From the NCBI RefSeq assembly GCF_048564905.1, contig NC_132998.1, positions 62,320,484 to 62,384,483 on the forward strand: 64,000 bases of DNA. Direction: 5' to 3'. This DNA comes from Vicugna pacos (lineage: Eukaryota > Chordata > Mammalia > Artiodactyla > Camelidae). Shown piece by piece: positions 1 to 11,339 of the stretch (the first letter of the stretch is position 1; each line of letters begins with the position of its first letter). The position numbers were made by a program, and so were the translations under genes. Under the pieces are notes generated by a model. That model did not search any database, was not told where the DNA came from, and worked only from the letters and a program-made list of their open reading frames with translations.

Positions 1-1179
1 TCCCCTCCCCCAATCCAGGAGCAGAGTCCCTGGGCGGGTCCTGCCTGGGTGCTGAGTGATGGGAGGGAAGAAAGGCAGGAGAGAGCGGGCGAATATTCAG
101 AACGCTGAAGAGCTCTGACATTCACAGAAACAGCCCAACAGCCCCGTTAATAACCACACGGGCTCACCGGGAGTTCAGGTTGGTGTTCTGGAAGAAACCC
201 CAGTGAAGGAACCTCCGAACGCAGGACAAAGTGACATAAGGGACAGGAGTGAGCAGAGGGACCTAGGGAGGCGGACATTTGATCTCGAGATTCACGAGCA
301 TCTGAGAGCAGCTCCCAGGAGCGCGGGGACAAGGAGGAAGAGAAACCAGAGCTTAAGAAATAGCGATGGAAGTAATGTGTCCTGCGAGCTGCAGCCAGAC
401 TCACGTTTACGGATCAAACGTGCGGTGAGAGTGGAGCAGGACTAACACTGGACAAACACCCACACCCGGTGAAATTCAGAATGGCACCAAGAAGAGGACA
501 CCCTAAAAGCTCACTCTGCGAGAACGCAGTCCCAGACCAGCGCGTGCAAGGGTCAGATTTCTCCCCATCGGCCAGGAAGACATCCTGGAGGACAGCAGAG
601 CAAGGTCCGCAAAGTCCGGAAGGCAGAGGTTTTGAACCGAGCTCTGCACAAGCTGAGCCATCCGCAGGATGAAGGCTTCCACGCATCAGGAGGAGGGCAG
701 CTGCCTGACCCCACGCCCTGCGCGCACACCTGAGCCCGGGCTGCGCGTGCACACGCGCTCAGCTGCTTGTGATCAAACCGGGGGCTGGGGCTGCCGAGGC
801 CGCGGGGGCAGCAGACACCCCAAGGCAGGGCACAAGGTGCACGTGGTGCTTGGCTCCAGGCAGTTTCTCCGCCCAGAGGCGTGTTTTCAAGAGTTGGGAT
901 CACGCTTCCTAATCTGCAAGTCCAGTCACACCTATTGGCTCCTCAGGGAATAACGTTTATAGGGTGCTAACTTCATAAGCCCTGTTTATTAATTCCCTGC
1001 TCTAGACGTGGTCCACCACAAAGCGCACACAGATGATTATCGTTTGTTCCCCCTGGATCATAGATTCTGTCCCCCTGGCCAGTGGAGCAGCCCCAGCGGA
1101 GGAGCAGCAGGGGATGAGGAGGCGAGGGGTGTGTTTCGCCCCTCAGTGGTGCCCCGAGTTGGCAAATTGAGAAACTGAG
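1..1179. other. Intergenic, nothing recognised
   Basis: This is unique GC-rich DNA. Open frames of 60-116 codons on both strands overlap each other and show no domain. A short AT-rich island (TTTATTAATTCC near 988) is the only change in texture. Confidence 0.6.
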
Positions 1180-1800
1180 GTTGACATTTTTGCTCATTGA
1201 TTCATTTAACTCTGCCCGGTGCCCACTGAGTGTCAGAAGTGCTGGGGTGATGGGTTCCTCCTCCCGTGGTTGGGGCAGGGGGTCAAAAGGAAAATGCAGC
1301 AACTCAGGAGAGAAACGCCAGCGTGACCAAGAACTGCCCAGAGCCGTCGGGTGGAGGGCATTTGGAGGGAGCGCCCCAGAATGGACACGTGCGAGGCGGC
1401 ACCCGGGGGTGGACACAAAGCCAGGAGAGAGTGGCAAGCAGCGACAGGTGGACAGGCTTCCTTCCCAGGGAACAGCCGGTGCAGGACCAGGCTCGAGGAA
1501 TTGAGAGAGGGCCAGTGAGGCTGGGCTGGGGGTCCCGGAGGGTGGGGAGAGGGACACGGAGGGTGACAGAGACCCCAGGGCCAGGTCACACTGCTCTGGA
1601 GGGCAGCTGAGTCTGAGCTGGACTGAAAGTGCCACCGGTGTGTGTCGGGAATTTTAAGCAGAGGAGAGTCCTGACCCGGCAAGCTCCCTCTGGCTGCTGG
1701 CTTGGTGTGGAAGATACAGGCAGAGGAGACTGGAGTCAGAGGCGATGGCAGGGCCAGGACCGTAACCGGAAGCCTATGTTGTAAATCCTGGAGTCAATGG
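1180..1800 (-). repeat. L2 fragments
   Basis: GATTCATTTAACTCTGCCC with GGTGCCCACTGAGTGTCAG near 1195-1235, and GGGAATTTTAAGCAGAGGAG followed by CTCTGGCTGCTGGC near 1650-1700, are antisense L2 3' pieces. The sequence between them is too diverged to call. Confidence 0.5.
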
Positions 1801-2169
1801 AGCTAGTACCGAGGAGCAAATACCAGTGGGGGGTGGAGAGGCAGGCGGTGGGGGGAGCGTGGGTGAAGGAGGCGGCATTTCAGAGCAGCAGCCACAGATA
1901 CTGTGTGAAGTCGATAAGAAAGAGGTGGAAGTGTATTATTTAAAGTTATAAAGGGAAGCGGAGAACAGCCGCTAGCTCACGGGAGAGGGTCTGCACGCTG
2001 GGATGGAGTGGAGGCGGCTTTTACTCTTCATTCTACATGGTTCTGTAAGATTTGCATATGCATAATACATAATCATGTGCATATGTAACTTTTTTAATTA
2101 AAAAGGAGAGGTGGGGAGAAACTGAAAAGAAGTGGCCGGCCTGCTTCCAGTGAGCTGCCACAGACTTAA

Positions 2170-2480
2170 TGTTAGAGGAGGAGACGGGGCTCATAGTGGA
2201 TGCTGCATAGAGAAGCACGGGGGGTCAAAGAGGCTTCTCCAAGAGGTGGCACCAAGGCTGAACCTGAGGATGAGGAGGGGCCAGCCCTGGGGTGGGGGAG
2301 GGGTGGGCAAGCAGGGAAAAGGAACAGAGGAGACAGCAAGTGCAAACCCTGAGGCCGGACAGGTCCAGGGATGTGTGAGGTCCAGCGAGGAAGCAGGCGT
2401 GAGACCATGGAGGAAGTGGGTAAGGCGGGTGGGAGAGGGCTCACTCAGGCCCTGGGGCTGGAACGGATTCCTGGTCGCTG
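2170..2480 (-). repeat. L2 fragment
   Basis: Antisense L2 text is visible: CCAAGAGGTGGCACCAAGGC, GGACAGCAAGTGCAAACCC and CTGAGGCCGG. The right end gives way to a MIR. Confidence 0.6.
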
Positions 2481-2539
2481 GGCCATTTGATGGCGATGAG
2501 TTTGGCCCTATGTGTGTATTCCAGAATTACATCCCCACA

Positions 2540-2775
2540 GACAGCTAGCGCTTGTGGGCGCTCAGCCTGCGCCACGCCCTGTGCTGAGAACTGCTCGAGG
2601 ATTATTTCATTCACTCCTCATGGAAAACCTGCATCATTTTGCCCATTTTACAGATGAGAAAACCAAGGCTCAGAGAAGTGAACTAGCTCACCCAGAGTTG
2701 GAGGGCTGGTAGACGGTAGAGCTGGGATTTGAACCCAAGCAGCCCAACTGCCCATTCTCCAGCACCACCTCTTGC
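2540..2775 (-). repeat. MIR
   Basis: This is a nearly full antisense MIR: GCCACGCCCTGTGCTGAG, CCCATTTTACAGATGAGAAA, CAAGGCTCAGAGAAGTGAAC, and GGATTTGAACCCAAGCAGCC. Confidence 0.88.
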
Positions 2776-3259
2776 AGAGGACAAGGCCATCCCTTGTGGT
2801 CCCCTAAACCGTGGCTGGCTGTCCCCAGGTGGTACTGGCAGCAGGCGAAGGCTGAGATGCAAGCACTGCTCCTACAAGGAGGCTCTCTGATCCTGGACCA
2901 GTGCATCCAGGAGCTCCCCCAGCGTTGGAAATTCAATTCGATTATAAATGCATTAAAAAGTCATCAGAGCCCAGAAGCCTTCCAACTGCAGAAACGCAGC
3001 ATCACGGAGTGAGGCAGAAATCGAGCGTACCGGCTCCTCGGGGAGCTGCCTGCAGCTCTTGGAGGAAATACTCAGTTCTGAAGTGCTCACTGAGGCAAAA
3101 CGACACCAGTGAGTCGGGAAATAATGGATGCTAAACACTCACTTCTTAGGAAGGCCCACGGCATCCCAGCCGAGCAAGGGCAGCTGGGCACCTGCAGCCT
3201 CCTAAGAAGGGTGGGGCTTCTCTGCTTCTAAGAGCAGAAAATCCAATATTTGCCAGCTC

Positions 3260-3450
3260 CACATGCAAACACTATGCAGGCCATGCCTTGGGGTGGAAAT
3301 AGCAGGGGGTGGGGTCCAAGTTCTGCCTCTGTGCCCCCTCTGCCTTTGCTGTGTGACCATTGACAAGTCACTCTGTTTCCCCGAGCTCAGTCTTCTTGAC
3401 TGTACATGGGATGACATGGGGATCTATTTCACCGTGCTAGCAAGCCCAGC
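3260..3450 (+). repeat. MIR
   Basis: The sense core is TGCTGTGTGACCATTGACAA, GTCACTCTGTTTCC and TCAGTCTTCTTGACTGTAC, typical of a moderately diverged MIR. Confidence 0.75.
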
Positions 3451-3499
3451 ATTTCGGAGAATCCGGTGACAGCAGGTGAGCTCACACGAGCCCGTCCCC

Positions 3500-3680
3500 A
3501 GGTCTCCGCACGTGCCGTTCCCTCTCCTTGGGATGCTGTTCCCTGACTTCCCCTGGCCAGCTCCAGCAGGTCTCGGCTTAAACGTCATATCCTCAGCAAT
3601 GGTGTCCCTTGCCCTCCCGTTTTTCCTGTGAGATGATTGTCCTTTCTCGCAGTGCCCTGTTCTCCGTGGCCACCCAGCCA
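3500..3680 (+). repeat. L2 fragment
   Basis: CTTGGGATGCTGTTCCCTG, AGGTCTCGGCTTAAACGTC and the following TGTCCCTTGCC match the sense L2 3' region (GTCTCAGCTCAAATGTCA pattern). Confidence 0.65.
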
Positions 3681-3689
3681 GGCCCTGTG

Positions 3690-4800
3690 GCCATGGGGAG
3701 CCAGAGAGGGGCGAGCCCCCAGCCCTGCCTGGGGGTCTGCAGTCTGGAGACAGAGCAGAAGCACTAACCTGGAAATTGCTGGGGTCGCACAGGAAGGGCG
3801 GCTCCTACTGCTGCGCCGTGCCTTCGTGCCTTCGGGGAGGAACGGGATTTTAACAAGTGTCCTGGGGAGAGGAACTCCGGGAGGAGGGACCAGCCTGGGC
3901 AAAGCAGAGAGGGGTCTGAATGCCCAGAGAACCTGGGGACAGGATACAATCTCGTGTGACTGCAGCTTGTTGGGGCGGATGTGCACATTGAGGGTATAGA
4001 CCCAGGAGGACAGGAGCCCCGGGATGAATCCGGGGTGGGAGACCCTCGGAGTAGCAGCAGTTCGCAGTTAGATGGTGGTGAACAAGGCGGGCTGGTATCT
4101 CCGGGGCCTGCCCTCTGGGGTCCAGCTTGCAGCTGGGACCTGAGTTTGCATCCTCACAAATACCACGGCGCCAGGCCCCCCGCAGGTGCTCAGCCTGCGG
4201 GCTGCACCAGCCCCGGGAGCCTGTCCGTGCGGCGGGGGGCTGTAGGGCTCGGGAGTGCTGGGAGCAAAAGCTCCCTCCCACCCCAAAATGTGTCTCCGCC
4301 CCGCGGATTAATTTAGGGTAATTGTTTCTAAGGAGCAGAAGACTCAGGGAAGTCTTTCTTTTTACCTCCCCTCAGCTGCCTAAAGAATTTAGATAAAGGT
4401 CCTGTTCCTGGAATAGAGCCATTGCCAGAGATGCCTGCAAAGAAGGGGGCCAGGGGTGGGGCTAGACCCAGGCCTAGCGATGTGTCTACTCTGTGCCTCA
4501 CTGTCTCTGCAAGGCCCACAAACATTGGCTTTTCCATCTCCGTGTAAATTGCCTTCCTCCTCTTTGAAGTCCCAAACCACACCCCCCAGCATCCTTTTCT
4601 GTCCTTAGCTGAAGATGACGCGTAATGAAGGCGTTTCGGCCACGTGGGGGGTTAGTTCTCCTGGCCTCTCCCGTGTGTTCATGTTCCTGAAATGTCGTCT
4701 TTCTCCTGTTGATCTGTCCCATGTCCATTTCATTCTTAGACCAGCCAGAAGAACCCAGGAGGGTAGAGGGAAATCTCTTCCTCCCCTACAGAATCGAGGC
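3690..4800. other. Intergenic, nothing firm recognised
   Basis: This is unique GC-rich DNA. A small AT-rich spot with GGATTAATTTAGGGTAATTG (4304-4323) could be regulatory. No repeat family was identified. Confidence 0.5.
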
Positions 4801-5185
4801 CGGCTTGTTTCCCAGCCCGTCCCCTGGCATCTCTGGGTTCCAGGGTTTTATGCGAGCTATTTCCCCTCTCAGCCTCAGCTTCCTCACTGCAAATGCATAT
4901 AGTGACAATACTAGTTGACTGAGGAGACAGTAAGTGTGAAGGAGACCAGGTGGGGGCTCTGGAGGGGACAACAGCATGTGCAAAGGCTCAGGGCCAGGGG
5001 ACTGTCTCTCTGAGCACAGCAGACAGTGGCGGGGGTGGGGCCGCAGAGGTGGAGAGGCCCGAAAGGGGTCAGGCTGCGTCTGAAGTGGGAAGGGTGGGTT
5101 ACGCGTAGCTGATCAGCTGGAAAGCATATGATGACAGGTGCCTTCCAGAAAAAAGACACTGCTGCTGACATGCAGAGGGTGGACT
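4800..5185. repeat. MIR (+) followed by L2 (-) fragments
   Basis: CCTCTCAGCCTCAGCTTCC and CTCACTGCAAATGC near 4870 is a diverged sense MIR core. From about 4950, GACAACAGCATGTGCAAAGG and CTCAGGGCCAGGGG are antisense L2. Confidence 0.5.
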
Positions 5186-5269
5186 GGAGGGGCCGTGAGT
5201 CTTAAAATTGGCAAGGGAGACCAAGGGCACCAGAGAGGAAATGCATAATGTCCCAGAATGATGGCCGTT

Positions 5270-5460
5270 AGAGTCGGTCTTCCAGGCACTTGCTGAGGGC
5301 AAGGCTCTGTATAGCTATTAAGTCAAATGTGATAGCTTTACCGTGTTACAGCTGAGGCACACCTGGGGCACAGAGAGGTTAAGTAACTCACACAAGATCA
5401 CACAGCCCAGGTGGTCCACATTCATAGCACATCCTCCTAACCGCTGGCCATACCTGCAGG
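5270..5460 (-). repeat. MIR
   Basis: GTGTTACAGCTGAGGCAC, CACAGAGAGGTTAAGTAACTC, ACAAGATCACACAGCCC and CCTCCTAACCGCTG are antisense MIR in order. Confidence 0.82.
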
Positions 5461-5539
5461 AGAGCCCACTGAGCAATCCGACACCAGCCCAAAGCGTATC
5501 TTAGCACCAAAGCCACCCTGGGCTACACAGATCATTGCT

Positions 5540-5725
5540 AGCAACTGTCTATGATATTTGCACAACACTTTACAGTTTGCAAAGCATCTTCACCTATGTC
5601 ATCTCATAAGACCCATACAGTAGCCATGAACAGCACTACCAGTTCTGTTTTTCAGACATCAAGGGACTGGCCCCAGCTCACAGGGGAACATCCGGGACTC
5701 ACTCCTGGCCAGGTCGGCTGATCCC
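5540..5725 (-). repeat. MIR-family fragment
   Basis: CAACACTTTACAGTTTGC, AAAGCATCTTCACCTATG, TCATCTCATAAGACCC and the diverged CAGACATCAAGG core follow an antisense MIR variant that starts with a TTTACAAAGC-type head. Confidence 0.7.
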
Positions 5726-5789
5726 GCCTGGCTAGAATGCAGACCCTGCTAACCGTCGTCACCCTCCCTGAGCCTCCGCAGGGCACCAA

Positions 5790-5995
5790 GTCCATCTGCT
5801 GCCCTCTCCACTCACTCGGTCATCCGTCCCATCCGCTCCACAGCATGAACATTCTGGGCCTCGCTTTACAGACGAGGCCACTTGAGGCTCAGATTGTTGG
5901 AGTCATTTGCCCAAGGCCACACAGCTTCTACGCGCTGGAGTGGGGCTATAAGCTTGACTCAGTCAGGCTACAAAGCCTGCACTCTTTCCTCTGTG
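5790..5995 (-). repeat. MIR
   Basis: GCTTTACAGACGAGGCCAC, TTGAGGCTCAGATTG, TTTGCCCAAGGCCACACAGC and CTACAAAGCCTGCACTC are antisense MIR. This is the third MIR in about 700 bp, all in the same orientation. Confidence 0.78.
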
Positions 5996-5999
5996 TCCT

Positions 6000-6830
6000 G
6001 CTGAGCAGGGCCCTGAAAATCAATTGATGACTGAGCTGGTGTCTTTGCAGCTGCCCTTCCATCCCGTCAGCTCTGCCCACTCTGTTCCTTGATTCTGGAT
6101 GGCAGGCCCTAGGAAAGTACGTCTTAAAAGTGCAGAGGGTTTCCATGAAGCAGCTAGATGACACCCAAGCTCTTCTCTGGAGCAGGACAGCACTTGCGAG
6201 GAGGCACGATGAGCTTTAATTGTCTCCCGGTCTTTCATCATCTCTGGCCCACTCTCTCTGTAGACCTCTGTGGAGGCTAATTGGCAGCGGGTGTAGGAAC
6301 CCGACAGCAGCGGCGCGTCCCTTCAAGTGACTGATGTTGAGGAGATCACACAGCTTGGGAGTTGCGTTTAGAGGACGGTTTGGCTCCGAGACACAAACCC
6401 CAACGGGCTTACCGCGGGAGGGAGGCTGTGGCACTCTGGCAGAGAGGCAGGAAGGGATTTCTAGCCTCTCTGCTCCTTGCTAGGAAGTGGAGAGGGCTCA
6501 ATTTTGTATTCAGTTGGCCTGGTCTACAGGGCTAGTGGGTACTCACCCCGACAGTGACATCTGGGGTTCAGTGCAGGCTGGGAGGCGTCTCGGAGGCAGA
6601 ATTCCTGGTTTTTAACAACGACATAATGTAACCCAAAAGAATCTCTTGGCCCCATGTGGCCCAGTCTCTGTAAAGAGTCTACAGCTCAGGAATTCAGGAA
6701 GCAGCCAGTTACTGCGGACTCTCCCTAGGAGTCTGAGAGATGGAGATGTTGAGAGGAGAAAGACAAGATTCTCTTTCTCTGGGAGGACCTGCTGGCAGTT
6801 TCCCCACGTCACGGCAGCACTGCTGTGTCA
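6000..6830. other. Intergenic, nothing recognised
   Basis: Mixed-composition unique DNA without convincing frames or repeats. Confidence 0.5.
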
Positions 6831-7290
6831 TGGCAATAATGGTCACTGTTTGAGCAGAGCTCCTCCGTGTCAGGCTCCATCAGCCACTGTCCTCACCCTT
6901 AAGGAGCCCCCTACCCTGGCAGAGAAAGACCCTTGTCCTCCACAGGGCCAGTGTCACCAGTGCCTTCCTAGAAGCCTGCACAGGTCTGCTGGGGAAGAGG
7001 GAGGGGATCAGCACGGCTTCATGGAGGAGGTGGTGTTTGACTCGGGAGTAGATATTTACCAAGAAGACAGGTGCCCTCGGAACAAAGGGTACAGCAGGAA
7101 TGGAGGCGTGAGCCCAGCTGTGTGCCAGGTACGAGTGCCGAGGCTGGTGGTGGCAGAGGGACGGTGGAGGGCGTTTAGCGGTAGAGAAGGAGGGGACCGG
7201 ACGGAAAAGTGTTCCTGGCAGAGGGAACAGCATGCGCGAAGACCTTGGAGTGGGAAAGAGCCTGGGGTGCCGGGGTGCCTGGGGAGCTGT
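6830..7290 (-). repeat. L2 fragment
   Basis: GGCTTCATGGAGGAGGTGG, TGTTTGACTCGGGAGTAG and GCAGAGGGAACAGCATGCGC are the antisense L2 3' region, with a matching but diverged start near TGTTTGAGCAGAGCTCCTCC. Confidence 0.7.
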
Positions 7291-9190
7291 GTGCCTGCGG
7301 GGCCTGCCCCTCCAGCTGACGTGCCCGTGGGACGAGCGGTGCTGCCGCCTCTGTGCCGGGTTGGTGCCACCAGCCCGCTGTACAGCTAAGGACAGAGCGG
7401 CTTGGCCAAGGCCGCCGTGGTCAGGGAGGTCTGGTGGGCGTCAGGTCTCAGGCTGCCTGCATCCCAGGCCTGCAGGACCTCATGCCCCTGAGCCTCCTCC
7501 AATCCCCTAAGCACCTCGGGAGACCTGGGCTCTGAGAGTTCTGTCTACACGGCGCGGGCTCACTCAGCTCTGGACCACCCCGTGCACCTGGCCGGTGAGC
7601 TTGGACAGCTCCTCAGGCAAACTGCTCCCGCAGAGCGCACGTGGGTTCCCATCTGGCCACTGCTACCAGCTGGTGGCCCGGCGAGGCCCTTCCTCCCCCT
7701 GGACCTCATCTGCAAGGTGGGGATGACCAAATGGAACACTCCGGAAGGAAGTGCCCGGCCGGGGCTGACCAGGGGGGCGGCCACATCTGGTGGAGGAATC
7801 ACCTGTGTCAGGACCCTCGTCAGTCACTCTGCCCCTCATGCTTCTCTGTGCAGAGGCTCAAGCCCCAGCTTTGCGACACACTGCAGGTGGCTCCGGCCCC
7901 TGCCCCTTGAAGCCCAGTGTCCCACCTAGAGAACGACCATGCACCCCCGTCGCCAGCGTGACCATCACCTGGAGAGACAAGTTCTCAAAGAAGCCCAAGG
8001 GGATGAGGGGCTTGGGAGGGGCTGCCCGGACCCCGCCGAGGCCCCAGGGCCCCAGACCTGCGGGTTCCAGGCGTTAAGAGCCTCCTGCCCAGTCGACAGG
8101 AGCAGTGTGAACGCGACAGTGCCGGGGCCTCTGTCGGGAGGGCGGCCGCAGAAAGGAACCATTGACTTGCCTCGGAAGCTTTTGCTGCCTGTTTTTGAGA
8201 GACAGAAACAGAGAAAATACCCAACGTGTGCTGGCGAACATTTAATACGTTTAAATTGCTGAAGAGGGTACTTCACTTTATTTCAGGGCCACTCCAGGCT
8301 GAGAGAAGGAGGCAGGACAAGAGGGTGGAGGGTCTGGAGACAAGCAGAGACAGGCGGGGAGAGAGCCAGGACTGACCGCATAGGAGGGGGGCGGCCCAGA
8401 GGGACCCCTGCGAGACCCCAGGGAGAGCCTGTGTGGCCCCACCAGGCTGGCAGCTCCTAGAAACCATCTTCTGTACTCCTGGGGTGCTCGCTTGCGGGGG
8501 CCCCCCCCAGAGCAGGCTCAGGGATGCTCCCTGGAAGGGAGGGAGGCTGAGGAGGGCAGATCCTGAGCTCCTGGGCTCTCCTCAACTGTGCAGCCAGGAC
8601 TTGGAATTGGAGGGAGGGGTGTCTGACCACCTCCAGGTCCAAATGGGCTTCTAGAGGCGGAGGCCCTGCAGAGGTTGTCACTTTGTGTCCCCCAGTGAGC
8701 GGGAGGCGGTGGGAGACCAGGCAGCCCCCTCCCTCAGACCCTCCCATCTCCTCCCAACAGAGGCGCCCCCGGAAAAGATTTCATATGAAAGCCCACCAAA
8801 GGCAGCTCAAAGCTTCAAGGCCACAGTCCCCTCTCCAAGGGCCACTGATACCAGCCAAGGTCACCCAGGATTGATGAGGTCCCCTAAGAGATGTGCCTGG
8901 GGAAACAGCCCACACTTCCCGGAGAGCCCACCTGTGACTGGAGCCGGGCTAAGTGCTTCTAGCAAATGAACTAGCGCTGCCCTCACCATGGAGCCGTGAG
9001 ACCCTGCGTTTCCAGGCTGGGAAGGGGCACGCGGCAGCCAAGCCCTCACCAGGGTCTCGTGACTGGTAAGAGGTCAGGTCCTCTAACTCCAGAGCCCCCG
9101 ATATAGTGCCCCGAGCACAGAGTAGGCTGTCAATGACAGCCCCCTTCTGAAGCAGGGTAAGGACAATGATTGAGAAAAGGAAACCAGTTC
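7290..9190. other. Intergenic, nothing firm recognised
   Basis: GC-rich unique DNA. A weak sense MIR core may lie at 7640-7745 (GACCTCATCTGCAAGGTGGG). The open frames near 7.6-8.3 kb overlap on both strands and have no domain. Confidence 0.5.
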
Positions 9191-9284
9191 TCACCATAGG
9201 ATGGTGATTGACAGCTAATTAACAGTTTTTACTAAATTGGCTTCCATGTTATTCCTCTTCTGTGTTCAATCTTTCATTTAAATT
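9190..9284. promoter_or_regulatory. Candidate enhancer, PBX-MEIS plus homeodomain sites
   Basis: TGATTGACAG at 9205-9214 is the exact PBX-MEIS/PREP composite site, directly followed by CTAATTAAC (9215-9223), a homeodomain core. The surrounding sequence is not a recognised repeat. A 12-A run follows at 9285-9296. Conservation was not testable here. Confidence 0.4.
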
Positions 9285-9649
9285 AAAAAAAAAAAAGTGG
9301 ACTCTGGTCTTTCCTTTTGGAGCTGGAGGCGACAACAAACTGGCCTGAGACTCGGGAAGGGCGGGTCCCAGTTTACGTGACTCCCTCACATCCCCGGGAG
9401 GCACAAGGGCCTCTCAGGACCCCGTTCCCTGCTGTTCACTCCTGCATGGGGAGCAGGTGGGCCTCTCTCTGCAGGTGATATCTGTGGTCACTGGGTCCCC
9501 ATTTTCCTCCAGAGTCTCAGCCATAGGTCCTAGCTGACTCCCCACTCTGGGACCCTTCATTGCTCCCCCTCCATCTTCCACCCCCAACCCCGCTGCATGC
9601 CCCTCACCCCACCACCCTCTCCTCCTGTGTGCAAGGGCTGCCAGTGCCC

Positions 9650-9990
9650 CTTACATTTTGACACCCATCTCCCCCCTTGATTCTCCCTGCCCTCCTGGAG
9701 GATTGGCCCAAGCAGGGATCATTGGCCCATTTTACAGATGGATGAACGGAGGCTCTCGGGGCTAAGAGGTATGCCCAGGGACACACAGCTACAGCACTGG
9801 AACTGTTCTTTTTGTTTTATTTGTTTGTTTTAAATGGTTCTTTTATTATTAGTATTATTGAAGTACAATCAATTACAATGTGTCCATTTCTGGTGTACAG
9901 CACAATGTCCTAGTCTTGCATATACATACATATATTCATTTTCATATTTTTTTTCCATTGAACTGTTCTTAAATCCCAGCCTTTCTGTCT
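9650..9990 (-). repeat. MIR, interrupted by a LINE tail
   Basis: The plus strand shows the antisense MIR core (CCCATTTTACAGATG, ACACACAGCTA, then AAATCCCAGCC). The copy is cut at 9810 by the insert described separately and continues after 9970. Confidence 0.75.
9811..9959 (-). mobile_element. 3'-tail fragment of a LINE (probably cetartiodactyl L1) inserted in a MIR
   Basis: The insert begins with a T-rich run, which is the A-tail of a minus-strand element, and continues with a segment containing TGAAGTACAATCA, TTTCTGGTGTACAGC and CATATACATACATATATTC. I associate these with cetartiodactyl L1 3' ends. An exact 11-bp target duplication GAACTGTTCTT flanks it at 9800-9810 and 9960-9970. MIR sequence resumes on the right. 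Confidence 0.6.
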
Positions 9991-10119
9991 CCTGGTCCGT
10001 CTGCCTGGAAGGGTTGAGTGTGGGGAGGGGAGAGCCGACTTGAACAAATGTCTCCTGTACAAGATTCATTTCCTTAAAGGTCCTCTCTGCCTGGGGTCTT
10101 GAAATCTCAGGAGACAGAG

Positions 10120-10450
10120 GAGAGTATTTAACTTGGAAAAATAACCCCTCTCCCCTTCCGGTGTTTGAACTGCCGGTATTTAAACAGCTTCATAGCCTAA
10201 GGGCTTTGGGACATGTATTCTTTATTTTGCAAATTAATGTGAACTGGAGTATTTGTGAGTGACCTTTAAGCCACTGTCCCCTTCACGCTGCTGGCTGGGC
10301 AATTCTCCAGTGCCTCCATGTCCCCAGGCTCTGCCACCATGAATGATTTAAGAAAAGGACAATTATAATTCAAGTAATGAGATCAGAGGTTCCCAGTTCC
10401 CACTTAATTTAGAGCTGGGGCCAGAGAAGCTTAAAGAGGTTCTCAGGGCA
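10120..10450. promoter_or_regulatory. Candidate conserved noncoding element
   Basis: This is AT-rich, non-repeat sequence in a GC-rich setting, with GGTATTTAAACAGC, GCAAATTAATGTG and AATTATAATTCAAGTAATGA (10361-10380). That is a dense group of homeodomain-type cores. Confidence 0.3.
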
Positions 10451-10559
10451 GAATTCAGAGGCAACAGAACAGGCTTTGAAAGGGCCCTGGGGCTGCACCC
10501 CCTGCAGCATCCAGGCCGGGGAGGGCCCACAGTTGGCTCAGCGAGAGGCAGCAGGACCA

Positions 10560-10865
10560 GCCAGACTAGGTTTCCCGCTTTCCTGCCCTCAGGCCTTTGC
10601 CCGGGCAGTGCCCCTTCCAGGATGCCCTCTGAAATCCCTTTACAGGGTTCCTCCCCAGTGAAGACGTTCCTGTTCCCTCAGTGACACATAAGCCTTCCCT
10701 GTCCCTGCTCTGTTCCTCTCCCTCAACCCCGTTAGCTGGGAGCCATGCCATTACCTGGCTGTGGACTACCCCCACTTGACCCTGAACTTGACCTGGTCTC
10801 AGTGATAATTTGCATCATCAGGGCCCTGTGGTCCAGGGAGAATCAGTCATGCTCATCCTCAGGGA
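10560..10865 (+). repeat. L2 fragment
   Basis: CTGCCCTCAGGCCTTTGCCC, GTGCCCCTTCCAGGATGCCC and CCTTCCCTGTCCCTGC are the sense L2 3' half. Confidence 0.75.
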
Positions 10866-11099
10866 GCACCCAGGCTGGAGGGGAATGGCGTGTGAATAAA
10901 TCAGAGAGTGTGGGAGGTATGTGCAAATGTGGAAGACAGAGTCCTCCTCCCCAGTCTCTGCCCCTCCCTCCACCCTGGGACCTTGCAGTGCCTCCTAGGA
11001 GAGTAGGTGATGTCTACGCCCTCACCTTACAGACTTGGGGCTCGGCAGATCAACGATGGCTGAGTGAAGTGAGCAGAGACCTTTCCTGAGCTGAGGTGG

Positions 11100-11335
11100 T
11101 TTGCTCTTCTGCCACAATCCAGAGGAGATCAGACCCCAGAATGAGAATGCAGAGCAGACCCGAAACGGATACAGCTTGGAGTCAAGTGCCACCGAACCCA
11201 GCTCTGTCCAGTCAGACCCAGCCAAGATCAGCCAAACCGCAGATCCACATTTGGTTGCTGTAAACCACTGAGATTTAGAGATTCTTTGTTATGGAGCATT
11301 GTTACATCAAGAGCTGACCGATACATCAGAGACGA
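11100..11335 (+). mobile_element. Possible MaLR-like LTR 3' portion
   Basis: A CAGCCAAGATCAGCC segment leads into TAAACCACTGAGATTTAG, TTTGTTATGGAGCATTG and CTGACCGATAC, the shape of the 3' end of a MaLR-type LTR. The 5' part is not recognised. It is a broken fossil, and the family assignment is tentative. Confidence 0.45.
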
Positions 11336-11339
11336 GCAT

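Noticed and set aside
6646-7389. 247-codon plus-strand open frame
   Set aside because: It includes an antisense L2 segment and has no domain.
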